The position numbers and the translations under genes were made by a program. DNA of 64,000 bases, from assembly GCA_943913135.1 (NCBI GenBank), contig CALTVE010000002.1:124001-188000 (forward strand), given 5' to 3'. Below, in pieces: positions 8,368 through 16,927 of the stretch. The first letter of the stretch is position 1, and each line of letters begins with the position of its first letter. The notes beneath the pieces are model-generated. The model had not been told where the DNA came from and ran no database searches. It saw nothing but the letters and a program-made list of their open reading frames with translations. This stretch comes from an uncultured Francisella sp. GTDB lineage: Bacteria > Pseudomonadota > Gammaproteobacteria > Burkholderiales > Neisseriaceae.

Positions 8368-10983
8368 ATGCAAAAACAATATCAACCGGATATCATTGAG
8401 CCTAAAATACAGCAAGAATGGGCACAAAAGCAGACCTTTCGCGCCACAATTGATAAAAATCGACCCAAATACTATTGCTTATCGATGTTCCCCTACCCTT
8501 CGGGCAAGCTGCATATGGGGCATGTAAAAAATTATACTATTTCCGATGTGTTATGCCGTTTTAAAGCCTTAAATGGCTTTAATGTTATGCAGCCTATGGG
8601 TTGGGATGCTTTTGGCTTGCCGGCAGAAAACGCGGCGATGCAACGCCACATTCCCCCTGCGGCGTGGACGCGCAATAACATTGCCGATATGAAAAAAGCT
8701 TTGCAGCGCTTGGGATTTGCCTTTGATTGGACCCGTGAGATTGCTACGTGTGATGTGAGCTACTATAAATGGGAACAGTGGTTATTTACCAAGCTTTATC
8801 AACAAGAGAAAATCTATAAAAAATCAGGGATAGTCAACTGGGACCCGGTCGATCAGACGGTTTTAGCCAACGAGCAAGTGGTAGAAGGACGGGGTTGGCG
8901 TTCTGGGGCCTTGGTAGAGAAGAAGGAAATACCGATGTATTACTTCAAGATCACCGATTATGCCGAAGAATTGTTACGGGGTTTGGACCATCTTCCTGGT
9001 TGGCCGGCCAGCGTTAAAGAAATGCAACGCAACTGGATAGGTAAATCTAAAGGCATGACTGTACGGTTCTTATTGGCTAAACCCAGTGAAAAAAACTTGC
9101 CTCCATTCCTCCCCGAATATGTCCAGGTATATACCACTCGCCCGGATACTCTATCGGGGGTATCGTATTTAGCCGTTGCCATCGAGCATCCTTTAGCCCG
9201 CATCGCGGCAAAAGATAATCAAGAATTGCACGACTATATTGTTTCCTGTCAAATGGGAACGGTCGCAGAAGCGGATATGGCTAAGATAGAAAAAACCGGC
9301 ATGCCCACCGGCTTTTATGTCAAAAATCCTTTAAATGGAGCAGAGATTCCCGTTTGGGTGGCGAATTATGTGCTTTCGGGCTATGGCGATGGCGCAGTAA
9401 TGGGAGTGCCGGCGCACGATGAGCGCGATTATATGTTTGCACAAAAATACCGTCTCCCGATCCGATGGGTCATCGGAAAAGAAGATGGGAGCGATTTAGA
9501 CACCAACCAGCCTTTTCTTGAACACGGGGTATTGATGAACAGCGGTGATTTGGACGGGCTCAACTTTTCTGGAGCCTTTGCCGCGATAGAAAAAATTTTG
9601 CAAGAGAAAGGCTTAGGCGAAAGTAAAACTCAATATCGCTTGCGTGATTGGGGGATTTCGCGGCAGCGATATTGGGGGGCACCGATTCCCATCATTCACA
9701 GTGACAGTGAGGGAGATATTCCGGTCCCAGAAAACATGCTGCCCTTAGTGTTGCCCGAAAATCTTATCCCCGATGGCAAAGGTTCGCCGCTTAAAAAGGA
9801 TCCAGCCTTTTACACGGCTAAAAATAAGGAAGGTAAAACCATTGGGTGTTATGAAACCGATACTATGGATACCTTTGTCGAATCCAGCTGGTATTTTCTC
9901 CGTTTTGCTTGTCCCTATGAAGAGCAAGCGATGCTTTCTAAAGAGGAAATAGATTACTGGCTGCCGGTTGATCAGTATGTAGGGGGTATTGAACATGCGA
10001 TTTTGCATCTTCTTTATGCACGTTATTTTACCAAGTTATTGCGTGATGAAGGCTTGATCAATATAGATGAACCGTTTAAAAAGTTATTAACCCAGGGCAT
10101 GGTCACTGCCGCAACTTATTACCGGGAACACGAGGGCGGCAAACGGGAATGGATCGCGCCTAATCAGGTAGAGGTGATTAAAAACGGAAAAGGGCAAATC
10201 ATCGCTGCTCGCCATCTGGAAACAGGGGAGGATTTGCATTTGGGGGGCATCGAAAAGATGTCTAAATCGAAAAACAATGGGGTGGATCCGCAGGAAATTA
10301 TCAAAGAATATGGGGCTGATACTATACGACTTTTTATTATGTTTGCTGCTCCACCGGAACAAACCCTGGAGTGGACCGAAGAAGGGGTGGAAGGGGCCTA
10401 TCGGTTTTTGCGGCGCTTGTGGCGCTTGGCCTATGACTTGGTGGATGCTGAACCTCGGTTCTATTCTGGGAAGCACGGCATGTTGCCCGTAGATCTTAAA
10501 AATTTACGTCATAAACTACACGTCACGTTGGAAAAGGTGACGGATGATTATGAAAGGCGACAGCAATTTAATACGGCTATTGCCGCAGTTATGGAACTCT
10601 TAAATCTTTATGAAAAAACCGATCTTGCCAGTGATATTGGTCAAGAGATAGCCTTTGAAGTTTTTTATGTCATCTTGCGCCTGCTTAATCCGATTGTGCC
10701 TCATATTACCGAAGCGCTGTGGCAAGAGATAGGTTTTACCCCAAATCTTGATGAAGCCCTTTGGCCAAAAGCTGACCCTAAGGCCCTCTTGGTGGATGAA
10801 ATAAAAATGATGGTGCAGGTAAATGGCAAAGTAAGAGGGTCTTTGATGGTGTCTGCTGGTGCATTGGATCAGGAAATTATCGATCAGGCTAAGGCTTTGC
10901 CAGCGGTACACAAATATTTGGAAGAAAAAACAATCAAAAAAAGTATAGTGGTGAAAAACCGCTTGGTCAATTTTGTGGTGTAA
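8368..10983 (+). CDS. leuS: leucine--tRNA ligase
   Basis: Class I synthetase that charges tRNA-Leu. At 871 residues it has the full bacterial layout. The HIGH signature appears as HMGH at residues 49-52. The CP1 editing insertion carries TTRPDTLSG near residue 252. The KMSKS loop is at residues 630-634. A C-terminal anticodon-binding domain and a small terminal domain with MVQVNGKVRG complete it. It begins 22 bases after tamB and could share its transcript. In many gammaproteobacteria leuS is followed by lptE and holA; here the next genes are unrelated and on the other strand. Confidence 0.97.
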   Translation: MQKQYQPDIIEPKIQQEWAQKQTFRATIDKNRPKYYCLSMFPYPSGKLHMGHVKNYTISDVLCRFKALNGFNVMQPMGWDAFGLPAENAAMQRHIPPAAWTRNNIADMKKALQRLGFAFDWTREIATCDVSYYKWEQWLFTKLYQQEKIYKKSGIVNWDPVDQTVLANEQVVEGRGWRSGALVEKKEIPMYYFKITDYAEELLRGLDHLPGWPASVKEMQRNWIGKSKGMTVRFLLAKPSEKNLPPFLPEYVQVYTTRPDTLSGVSYLAVAIEHPLARIAAKDNQELHDYIVSCQMGTVAEADMAKIEKTGMPTGFYVKNPLNGAEIPVWVANYVLSGYGDGAVMGVPAHDERDYMFAQKYRLPIRWVIGKEDGSDLDTNQPFLEHGVLMNSGDLDGLNFSGAFAAIEKILQEKGLGESKTQYRLRDWGISRQRYWGAPIPIIHSDSEGDIPVPENMLPLVLPENLIPDGKGSPLKKDPAFYTAKNKEGKTIGCYETDTMDTFVESSWYFLRFACPYEEQAMLSKEEIDYWLPVDQYVGGIEHAILHLLYARYFTKLLRDEGLINIDEPFKKLLTQGMVTAATYYREHEGGKREWIAPNQVEVIKNGKGQIIAARHLETGEDLHLGGIEKMSKSKNNGVDPQEIIKEYGADTIRLFIMFAAPPEQTLEWTEEGVEGAYRFLRRLWRLAYDLVDAEPRFYSGKHGMLPVDLKNLRHKLHVTLEKVTDDYERRQQFNTAIAAVMELLNLYEKTDLASDIGQEIAFEVFYVILRLLNPIVPHITEALWQEIGFTPNLDEALWPKADPKALLVDEIKMMVQVNGKVRGSLMVSAGALDQEIIDQAKALPAVHKYLEEKTIKKSIVVKNRLVNFVV

Positions 10984-11049
10984 GGTTCCACGTAGAACAT
11001 AGGGAGAACAATTTTTTAATCGCTCCCCTTACTGTCTTATTTCAAGCGA

Positions 11050-11448
11050 TCAGGACAGTGAGGAGTATGTTGCTGATATCCCACAAGAGAAATGATAGTA
11101 TTTATTCGATTTAAAGGATAAACAACCATCTACATAATAAGAACCGTATTCATCATAATGACGGTTTTCAATCATTCCATCTTTAATCGCTTGTTTAATG
11201 CAGCGCTCTTTATAGGGGTTTAGATAACAAGTAAGTTGTTTCCTGTTCATTTTGCCGCTTTTAATAATTTTTTGTTCCATTCTGTCAATAGCGTTATGAA
11301 AGCACCCACCCTGCAAATCTAGGCGAAGACCTGCTTTCCCCATACAATCTAAATCTATATCATCCAATTTATATGACAATGTATGATGAGAGGAAGCAGC
11401 GGTAAAAGCCGGCAGCACACATATAAGTAGTAAAAGTGATTTCTTCAT
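11050..11448 (-). CDS. small exported cysteine-patterned protein, paralogue A
   Basis: No family recognised. The protein is 132 residues when started at the ATG at 11448 (GGAG 9 bases upstream); a longer version would need a TTG. Residues 1-20 form a clear signal peptide (MKKSLLLLICVLPAFTAAS). The mature part has cysteines at 35, 49, 83 and 109 plus extra ones at 74 and 122. The spacing C-x13-C-x33-C-x25-C is identical to that of the gene at 11550-11897, with about 25 of 75 residues the same between the two, including CIK, IK, GM, YD and SYY..GC. It is probably periplasmic or secreted with two disulfides. It is last in a minus-strand run that starts with the VirB5-like gene. Confidence 0.75.
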   Translation of the reverse strand: MKKSLLLLICVLPAFTAASSHHTLSYKLDDIDLDCMGKAGLRLDLQGGCFHNAIDRMEQKIIKSGKMNRKQLTCYLNPYKERCIKQAIKDGMIENRHYDEYGSYYVDGCLSFKSNKYYHFSCGISATYSSLS

Positions 11449-11549
11449 AGTATCTTGCTCCAAATACTATCTGTATTAAGTTGAATAAAGATCTACCTCA
11501 TTCAAAGGGATTAACATCAAGGAGTCTTATCAACTAATAAAGATGGATA

Positions 11550-11897
11550 TTATTTTGTTAATGGGTACAGCTTATCGCGAATACATCCATATATGTAATA
11601 TGATTCTGAATTATCATAGTTGGTTCCATGAACCATACCTTCCTTGATTTCTTCTTTAATGCATTGCTTTTCTAGTTCTTTAAACTTCTTTGCTAACGCT
11701 TGTTTTGTCATTTTATGCTTTTGTAGGATCTTTTTTTCTAAACCTTTAACTGATTTTCTTACACAGACTGCTTGTCCTTCGACACTGGTTCCAGCTGACT
11801 GTTCACAGACCACATCTGCTTTAGTGAATTTATAAGTGGTTTGACTAAAAGGACCCACAGTCATCATTATCCCTATGAGAAATACTTTTCTTTTCAT
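11550..11897 (-). CDS. small exported cysteine-patterned protein, paralogue B
   Basis: No family recognised. The protein is 115 residues with a hydrophobic N-terminus (about residues 5-18) that may act as a signal peptide, although the cleavage site is less clear than in its neighbour. Cysteines at 31, 45, 79 and 105 have exactly the same spacing as in the paralogue at 11050-11448. The region between the second and third cysteine is highly charged, Lys-rich and probably helical. It lies 10 bases after the frameshifted lysozyme-like module on the same strand, so it is probably co-transcribed with it. A role as a periplasmic partner or inhibitor of that module is inference only. Confidence 0.72.
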   Translation of the reverse strand: MKRKVFLIGIMMTVGPFSQTTYKFTKADVVCEQSAGTSVEGQAVCVRKSVKGLEKKILQKHKMTKQALAKKFKELEKQCIKEEIKEGMVHGTNYDNSESYYIYGCIRDKLYPLTK

Positions 11898-11907
11898 ACT
11901 TATTCCA

Positions 11908-12411
11908 TTAGTTGTAATTTTGATTTGTCTTAAGTAGTGTAGCTTCTTCTTCTACTGCTCTTTTAGCAATTCCTTTTTTATAACGACTTGTCGAACTTTT
12001 AAAATATGAATCTACGGTATTTTTTTTATATCGCTGAACTTGGCGTATAAACTGAGATTCAGTCATGTGATTGATATCTTTGCCACGTATTGACTTTAAG
12101 ATCACTGAACTATACGGACCGTATTGTACAGAAGTAGACCAGACCATATCTTTTACGCCAGGGCCCATCTTATCAATATTTACTCCATGCTGTTTTAATT
12201 TAGATTTCATTGGATTATAATAGGCTTCCTCTATGTATTGGTGTTGGTCAGCTTCAAATCTTTTTGGATTTCTTTCTGCAATTGCTTTCCATTTAGCATC
12301 AAACCCTCTAGATCCTGGCTTTAGCCCTCTAAATTCATCTCTGTACCTACTCTTTTTCACGTAGTCTTTTATTTTTTGATAATTGATAAGAACCATAAGA
12401 TTTACCCCCAT
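11908..12411 (-). CDS. lysozyme/transglycosylase-like module, out of frame with the VirB5-like gene
   Basis: This frame continues the fused lysozyme-like module begun at the end of the VirB5-like gene. The FRGLKPGSRGFDAKWKAI stretch, then EADQHQYIEEAYYNP and MVWSTSVQYGP, resemble by recall the C-terminal part of the lysozyme-like modules of phage structural and VgrG-related proteins. The upstream GEGDNGGKSYGSYQ signature sits in the other frame, so the two halves need a frame change near the A6 run at 12372-12377. The start chosen is an in-frame ATG at 12411, which happens to follow an AGGAGAAGGAGATA stretch resembling a strong ribosome site, giving 167 residues. Whether this half is made separately, by frameshifting, or not at all is unknown. 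Confidence 0.6.
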   Translation of the reverse strand: MGVNLMVLINYQKIKDYVKKSRYRDEFRGLKPGSRGFDAKWKAIAERNPKRFEADQHQYIEEAYYNPMKSKLKQHGVNIDKMGPGVKDMVWSTSVQYGPYSSVILKSIRGKDINHMTESQFIRQVQRYKKNTVDSYFKSSTSRYKKGIAKRAVEEEATLLKTNQNYN

Positions 12412-13171
12412 TATCTCCTTCTCCTGAACTAATTTTCCCAGAATTTCCATTTGACTCGTATTTACGCGAAGAATCGCCAAGTTTCCAGCCTTCGGGCCCT
12501 TCACCTCTTCCATTATAAGTCGTTATGCTCCTACGCTCCTGCAGAGAATCATGAAGATGGGTACATTCAGAGCTGAGCTGAAATTGATTAGGAAACTCCC
12601 TATACGCTGCCACTTGATGCCCACAGTTGGCTGCTAAGACTCTTCTATGGGTCGCGAGTTTTTCTTCCAACGCCATAGTGGCTTTCATCACTTCAAACTG
12701 ATGCATGTTTTCTTGATAAACCATCTGCTCAGTTTGGATTTTATTTTGTAAATCTTGTGAGGCTTTAATATCTTGAGTTTTACTGGCTTCTTCAGCCAAT
12801 GTGCCGATGGTTTTAAGACGTATCTCTTCAGTTTTAAACTGATGAGCAATCATTTGTACTTCTTTAAGTAACCAATCGGTGCGGTTTTGATTAATCCATG
12901 CGGCAGTGGATAGATTTTCGTTGGCCAGGGACATAAAATTGCGCCATTCTTTTGGAAGGAAACTGCCTAGCTGTTGGTTAATGATTTCCCCAATGGCTCT
13001 TTTCCCTTTGAGGGTGTGTACTTGTTCTTCCAAAGACTTAGCCATTTTACGTGCTTCTTGAACTTGCTGTAGTAGTTTGGAGAAGGCTTGAGGGTCAAAG
13101 ACGATATCGACTGCATACGTTACTTTAATACTGCCACAAAAAAACAACAATAAGAGCAGTCTATTATTCAT
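12347..13171 (-). CDS. VirB5/TrbJ-like secreted protein with start of a lysozyme-like module
   Basis: 274 residues. A signal peptide (residues 1-20, ending VTYA) is followed by VDIVFDPQAFSKLLQQVQEA and a long coiled-coil helical region. This is typical of VirB5/TrbJ minor pilus proteins of type IV secretion systems. A linker with two cysteines leads at residue 237 into KYESNGNSG and GEGDNGGKSYGSYQ, the N-terminal half of a lysozyme-like module whose Glu in KYES is a candidate catalytic residue. The frame then ends after 12 further residues. Removing one A from the run at 12372-12377 would join it to the frame ending at 11908 and give a 420-residue VirB5-lysozyme fusion. No other type IV secretion genes lie in the window. 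Confidence 0.7.
   Translation of the reverse strand: MNNRLLLLLFFCGSIKVTYAVDIVFDPQAFSKLLQQVQEARKMAKSLEEQVHTLKGKRAIGEIINQQLGSFLPKEWRNFMSLANENLSTAAWINQNRTDWLLKEVQMIAHQFKTEEIRLKTIGTLAEEASKTQDIKASQDLQNKIQTEQMVYQENMHQFEVMKATMALEEKLATHRRVLAANCGHQVAAYREFPNQFQLSSECTHLHDSLQERRSITTYNGRGEGPEGWKLGDSSRKYESNGNSGKISSGEGDNGGKSYGSYQLSKNKRLREKE
12372..12377 (-). other. frame junction at a homopolymeric A6 run
   Basis: On the minus strand the codons CAA TTA TCA AAA AAT read Gln-Leu-Ser-Lys-Asn in the VirB5 frame. The +1 frame reads on as KIKDYVKKS into the rest of the module. The six-A run is the natural place for an indel, for transcriptional slippage, or for a sequencing error. Confidence 0.6.
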
Positions 13172-13515
13172 AGATACCTACCTAAATACTGAATCAATTT
13201 AAATTAGTGTATCATGATACCTATGAAATACATGTTTACTCTTTTTTATTCTAAGCAATACATATTAACGACAAAGCTTATTAATGAAGGCGACAGGTTA
13301 AATTTAGGGTTACAGTAAAAGGTATTTTAAATGCAAAGTTAAATTTAAAGGTCTATAAAAACTGTTGCAAGATTGATACATTTGTATGGGGAACATGGAT
13401 AAAATTCTAAGATCTTCTGCCATTAAAGCATCTGGGGCGCATAGAAAGGTGCCCGTAGTGCGATCTTGAATTGATCTTTTTAATTTTTTGTATCACCAAC
13501 AGAGGCAGATAAAGC
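13172..13515. other. AT-rich intergenic region with a 12-bp palindrome
   Basis: A 344-base gap between the VirB5-like gene and the MFS gene with no convincing ORF. It holds a perfect palindrome GTATCATGATAC at 13209-13220, about 40 bases upstream of the VirB5-like start, which could be an operator. A GC-rich hairpin lies at 13435-13454 (GGGCGC paired with GTGCCC, 8-base loop). No tRNA or clear terminator was seen. Confidence 0.35.
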
Positions 13516-14751
13516 TTATTGGTTAAAAAAAGCCATTTTTTCTAGGCGGTGGCTCTGGTAAATAGCAAAGAGGCCAAGGATACATACCATAACAGCGAAG
13601 GCGGTAATAATCGGCGCCATGCCCAAAAAATCAATAAGAAACCCTTGAACAAAAACGGGAATAGAAAAAGCGCAATAACCTACGGTAAAGTAACCAGCCA
13701 TCACCGCAGCCATCGCTTTTTTGGGTGAGGGGGATTGAACAATAGCAGTGCCGGCTAAAAGTTCAAGGCCTAAACCGATGCCCACCATGAAGGCAGAGCC
13801 AAAGAAAATAACACTTTTATTCAACCATAGACCGATGGCTGCAATTGAGATGCCGATCATTAAAAAGCCGATGCCGGTGCGGTATACCTTAGTGATGGAT
13901 AGATAAGAAAAGCGTAGACTGGCAATAGTTTGGATCGCGCCCCCTAAGCCTTGCACCGCTAAAATGGATAGACCGCTGATAACCAGATTTTCGCTGTGGA
14001 ACTGATGCTTTAAAATTAAACTGCTCAATCCTAAAAATAGCCCAGAACAAGACCACGATACCAAAATTCCCAGGGCGGCGACCAAAAATGGCAGGCGTAC
14101 CCGTTTGGGAATATATATTTTTTGTATACGCACCAAGTTGGATAGGCTTATTCTGGGATCCTCCACTGTTTCGGGGACAGAAAAAAATAGGATAAAAAAC
14201 ATAAGGATGAAGCAGATACTAAAAAAGTAGAACGGAGTCTGCACCACTATGGTTGGAGGAAAAAAGTAAGAAGTAACTTGGCCAATAATGCCAGCAGTCA
14301 CCGATCCTAAGGCTAAACCTACGGTGGTAACCGCAGCATTAGCGAAAGAGGCGCGTTTTACATTGCCCCCAGGCGCTAGCTCGGCTAAAGCAGGCATGGC
14401 CGAGCCAGTGATTAATCCCACACACATCCCTTGCAAAAAACGAGCGACTAATAGGCAAACGAAGCTCTGTGCGAGGCAAAACAGAACACAGGCGAAGATC
14501 AACAACGCCATACTGACTAAAAGGGTGGGTTTTCTCCCGATGCGATCTGATAAGGTGCCAAAAAGGAGTAAGGTGGGGATACAACCAAAAGAATACACCG
14601 CATGTAAAGCGGAAGTCATTGCTGTGTTCAAATGGTAAAGATGGCTGTAGAGAGCGAATAAGGGAGAAGGGACCCCAGAAGCTGCCAGAGTTAGACCAGT
14701 GGCGGCCAGTATTACAAAGAATGCCGTGGTTTTGTTCTTAATAACGCCCAT
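13516..14751 (-). CDS. major facilitator superfamily transporter
   Basis: 411-residue inner membrane protein with about 12 hydrophobic segments. The MFS motif A GTLSDRIGRKP (about residues 65-75) lies in the loop between TM2 and TM3, and an RFLQGMCVG motif follows near residue 104. The overall pattern suggests a drug or metabolite:proton antiporter, but the substrate cannot be deduced. The gene stands alone, with 134 bases to the PhoX-like gene upstream and a 344-base gap downstream. The ATG lacks a clear ribosome site. Confidence 0.85.
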   Translation of the reverse strand: MGVIKNKTTAFFVILAATGLTLAASGVPSPLFALYSHLYHLNTAMTSALHAVYSFGCIPTLLLFGTLSDRIGRKPTLLVSMALLIFACVLFCLAQSFVCLLVARFLQGMCVGLITGSAMPALAELAPGGNVKRASFANAAVTTVGLALGSVTAGIIGQVTSYFFPPTIVVQTPFYFFSICFILMFFILFFSVPETVEDPRISLSNLVRIQKIYIPKRVRLPFLVAALGILVSWSCSGLFLGLSSLILKHQFHSENLVISGLSILAVQGLGGAIQTIASLRFSYLSITKVYRTGIGFLMIGISIAAIGLWLNKSVIFFGSAFMVGIGLGLELLAGTAIVQSPSPKKAMAAVMAGYFTVGYCAFSIPVFVQGFLIDFLGMAPIITAFAVMVCILGLFAIYQSHRLEKMAFFNQ

Positions 14752-14885
14752 GAATGCAAGCTTTTCGAAAAATATTCACAACAGGAGAAAGAGGTGCACT
14801 CTAGAAGTTGTAATTATAGCACGCAGCGCTTGTGCCGTTTTAGGGGCAGAAGTAAAAAGAAAGGGCAGACTCGACGACTTATAAG

Positions 14886-16838
14886 TTAAGTCCCAATAAT
14901 GCCTCCATTTTTTTTGTGGATCACTAAAGTGGCCGAACGTGGACGGCCGGTTTTTAAGCCATCCGGCCAGGTAGAAATCTTTAGTGCTTCGCCCGCTTTG
15001 GTCACCCCCTGGCCGCTTTCCCCCGGATGTTGAATATTGACAAATAAACTCTTATTATCAGGACTAAAGGCGATGCCGGTGAGTTCACACCCCCTGGGTC
15101 CAACTAAAAAGCGCTGAAAATCACTCTTCCCTGGGATAATGGCGAAAAGTTGGTTATTGCCCAAACCCTGATATTCATCTTTATCTATAGTAGAACTTTT
15201 TACATCGGTCTCTACCCACATGACCCCACGGCTATCAAATTTAAGACCATCTGGGCTGCCAAAAGAAACATCATTCGTTCCCTGCCAATTGGGATTGGGG
15301 CTGTTTTTCAAACCGGCTAGAGAAAAAATGTCCCACTGAAAAACCAGACTTTCAGGGTCTTCGTTTGCTTCCTGCCAGTGAATAATGCTGCCAAAAAGAT
15401 TATTGGCCCGCGGATTCGCTGCATCTACCCCCGGCATGCCCGGCATGCCTCGCTCATCATTGTTGGTCAAGGTACAGTATAGGCCGCCTTGTTTTTTGGG
15501 ATCTACCGCAATCCATTCCGGTCTATCCATCTTGGTGGCACCGACGGCATCGGCCGCTAATCGGGTTTTCACCAATATCTCGGCCTGGTTTTTAAATCCA
15601 TTTTCTGGGGTTAAGGGGCCCTCATTAAAAACTAAAGGCAACCAAATACCACTGCCATCGGTATTAAAACGTGCTACATAGAGTTCACCTTCTTCCAGTA
15701 GCTTTAAATTATGCGCTCGATCGCTGGGTTTATAAGGGTGTTTAGAGACGAATTTATAGATATATTCAAATTTTTCATCGTCCCCTGTGTAAACCACTGC
15801 TTTATTACTTTTGCCCAAGGCAAAAGTGGCGCTTTCGTGTTTAATTCGCCCTAAAGCAGTATGTTTGCGAGGAATGCTTTCGGGATCATAAGGATCAATT
15901 TCTACTATCCAACCAAAACGGTGGGCTTCGTTGGGGGATTTGCTGCATTCAAAACGTGGGTCTACGCGGCTCCAACGGTAAAGTTTTTCTTGTGATTGAA
16001 TTCCATAGCGTTTTTCTAAAGGCGTCAGCGGGCCAGATCGGCGGGTAAATAAATCACTCCAGTTTTCTTCGCACGTTAAATAAGTCCCCCAGGGTGTTTT
16101 TCCGTTGGAACAGTTTTGTGCTGTGCCCTTGGGGAAAAAGCCGGTTTGGTCTTCTTTGGTTTTTAATAAATCACAGCCGGCGGCAGCACCCGTAAAGCGC
16201 ATGGGAGTGCGGGCGGTGATGCGACGGGCTAAGGAAGAAGGACGCACCACCTGCCATAAGCCCTTTTCTTTACGGATTTCGATAATCGAAACGCCCAGCG
16301 CATTTTGGGCTTTACGTGCTTTTAGTAAAGACCAATTCCGCTCTCCGTCAGGAAAAAGCAGGCCGTTATCGCAATATTCATGATTGATCGCCAAAAGAGC
16401 GTGCGTATTGTTTTGGCTGCCCCGGGGAAGAGGAAAATATTCTATGCCATCATGGTGCATGCCTGCCTGCTGCCCTTGTTCCCAAGCACTGTTGGCGGCA
16501 TTCTTTTTGAAAGAAGGTCCCTCACTTATAGGATCCCCCCAAGCGTAAAGCACGCGTGCTTCATAGCCTTCGGGTACCGTTACTGTATCGAAGTGATTGG
16601 CGGCAATCGGGGTAAACCCCAAAGTATTAGGCCGTCCTTCAGAAGGGATTAAACTGGCACAGGCAGGAAGTGTGCTGAGCACGCCAGAAGTTACCCCTAG
16701 GCGTAAGAAAGTGCGCCTAGAAAAGCGTATCGCAGCAACATTGAGAAAACTGGGATTGGTGCTGTCGTTACAAACCACATCTTGATAACAATGTTTTAAA
16801 GCCCTCTTCCCTGTTTTTTTATCTGTATCAGTAGTCAT
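14886..16838 (-). CDS. Tat-exported PhoX-type alkaline phosphatase (DUF839)
   Basis: 650-residue secreted beta-propeller enzyme of the PhoX family, which hydrolyses phosphate monoesters using iron and calcium. A twin-arginine signal with SRRTFL at residues 40-45 is followed by a hydrophobic stretch and LPACAS. A lipoprotein-like cysteine is therefore possible, although Tat plus signal peptidase I is equally likely. Family signatures are TCEENW near residue 254 and FGWIVEIDPYDP near residue 308. The long region before the Arg pair (39 residues) is unusual but known for such enzymes. Cofactor and substrate are inferred from the family. It may serve phosphate scavenging; a PiT-like transporter is encoded elsewhere in the window. 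Confidence 0.85.
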   Translation of the reverse strand: MTTDTDKKTGKRALKHCYQDVVCNDSTNPSFLNVAAIRFSRRTFLRLGVTSGVLSTLPACASLIPSEGRPNTLGFTPIAANHFDTVTVPEGYEARVLYAWGDPISEGPSFKKNAANSAWEQGQQAGMHHDGIEYFPLPRGSQNNTHALLAINHEYCDNGLLFPDGERNWSLLKARKAQNALGVSIIEIRKEKGLWQVVRPSSLARRITARTPMRFTGAAAGCDLLKTKEDQTGFFPKGTAQNCSNGKTPWGTYLTCEENWSDLFTRRSGPLTPLEKRYGIQSQEKLYRWSRVDPRFECSKSPNEAHRFGWIVEIDPYDPESIPRKHTALGRIKHESATFALGKSNKAVVYTGDDEKFEYIYKFVSKHPYKPSDRAHNLKLLEEGELYVARFNTDGSGIWLPLVFNEGPLTPENGFKNQAEILVKTRLAADAVGATKMDRPEWIAVDPKKQGGLYCTLTNNDERGMPGMPGVDAANPRANNLFGSIIHWQEANEDPESLVFQWDIFSLAGLKNSPNPNWQGTNDVSFGSPDGLKFDSRGVMWVETDVKSSTIDKDEYQGLGNNQLFAIIPGKSDFQRFLVGPRGCELTGIAFSPDNKSLFVNIQHPGESGQGVTKAGEALKISTWPDGLKTGRPRSATLVIHKKNGGIIGT

Positions 16839-16927
16839 AGCGTTCCCTGTCCATTACTTACCAGTAAAAAAGAGTGTAAAAGAACTATGTATCAAGAAAA
16901 TGACGGGCGTATTACCGGTCGCTAACT

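Noticed and set aside
10087..10476. Minus-strand ORF of 129 codons inside leuS
   Set aside because: It covers the KMSKS region of a well-supported leuS and shows no family features of its own.
13435..13454. GC-rich hairpin as a terminator for the MFS gene
   Set aside because: On the minus strand no T-run follows; on the plus strand the nearest T-rich stretch is more than 20 bases away.
14288..14638. Plus-strand ORF of 116 codons opposite the MFS gene
   Set aside because: It lies wholly inside a clear MFS transporter on the other strand and its protein has no recognisable motif or hydrophobic pattern.
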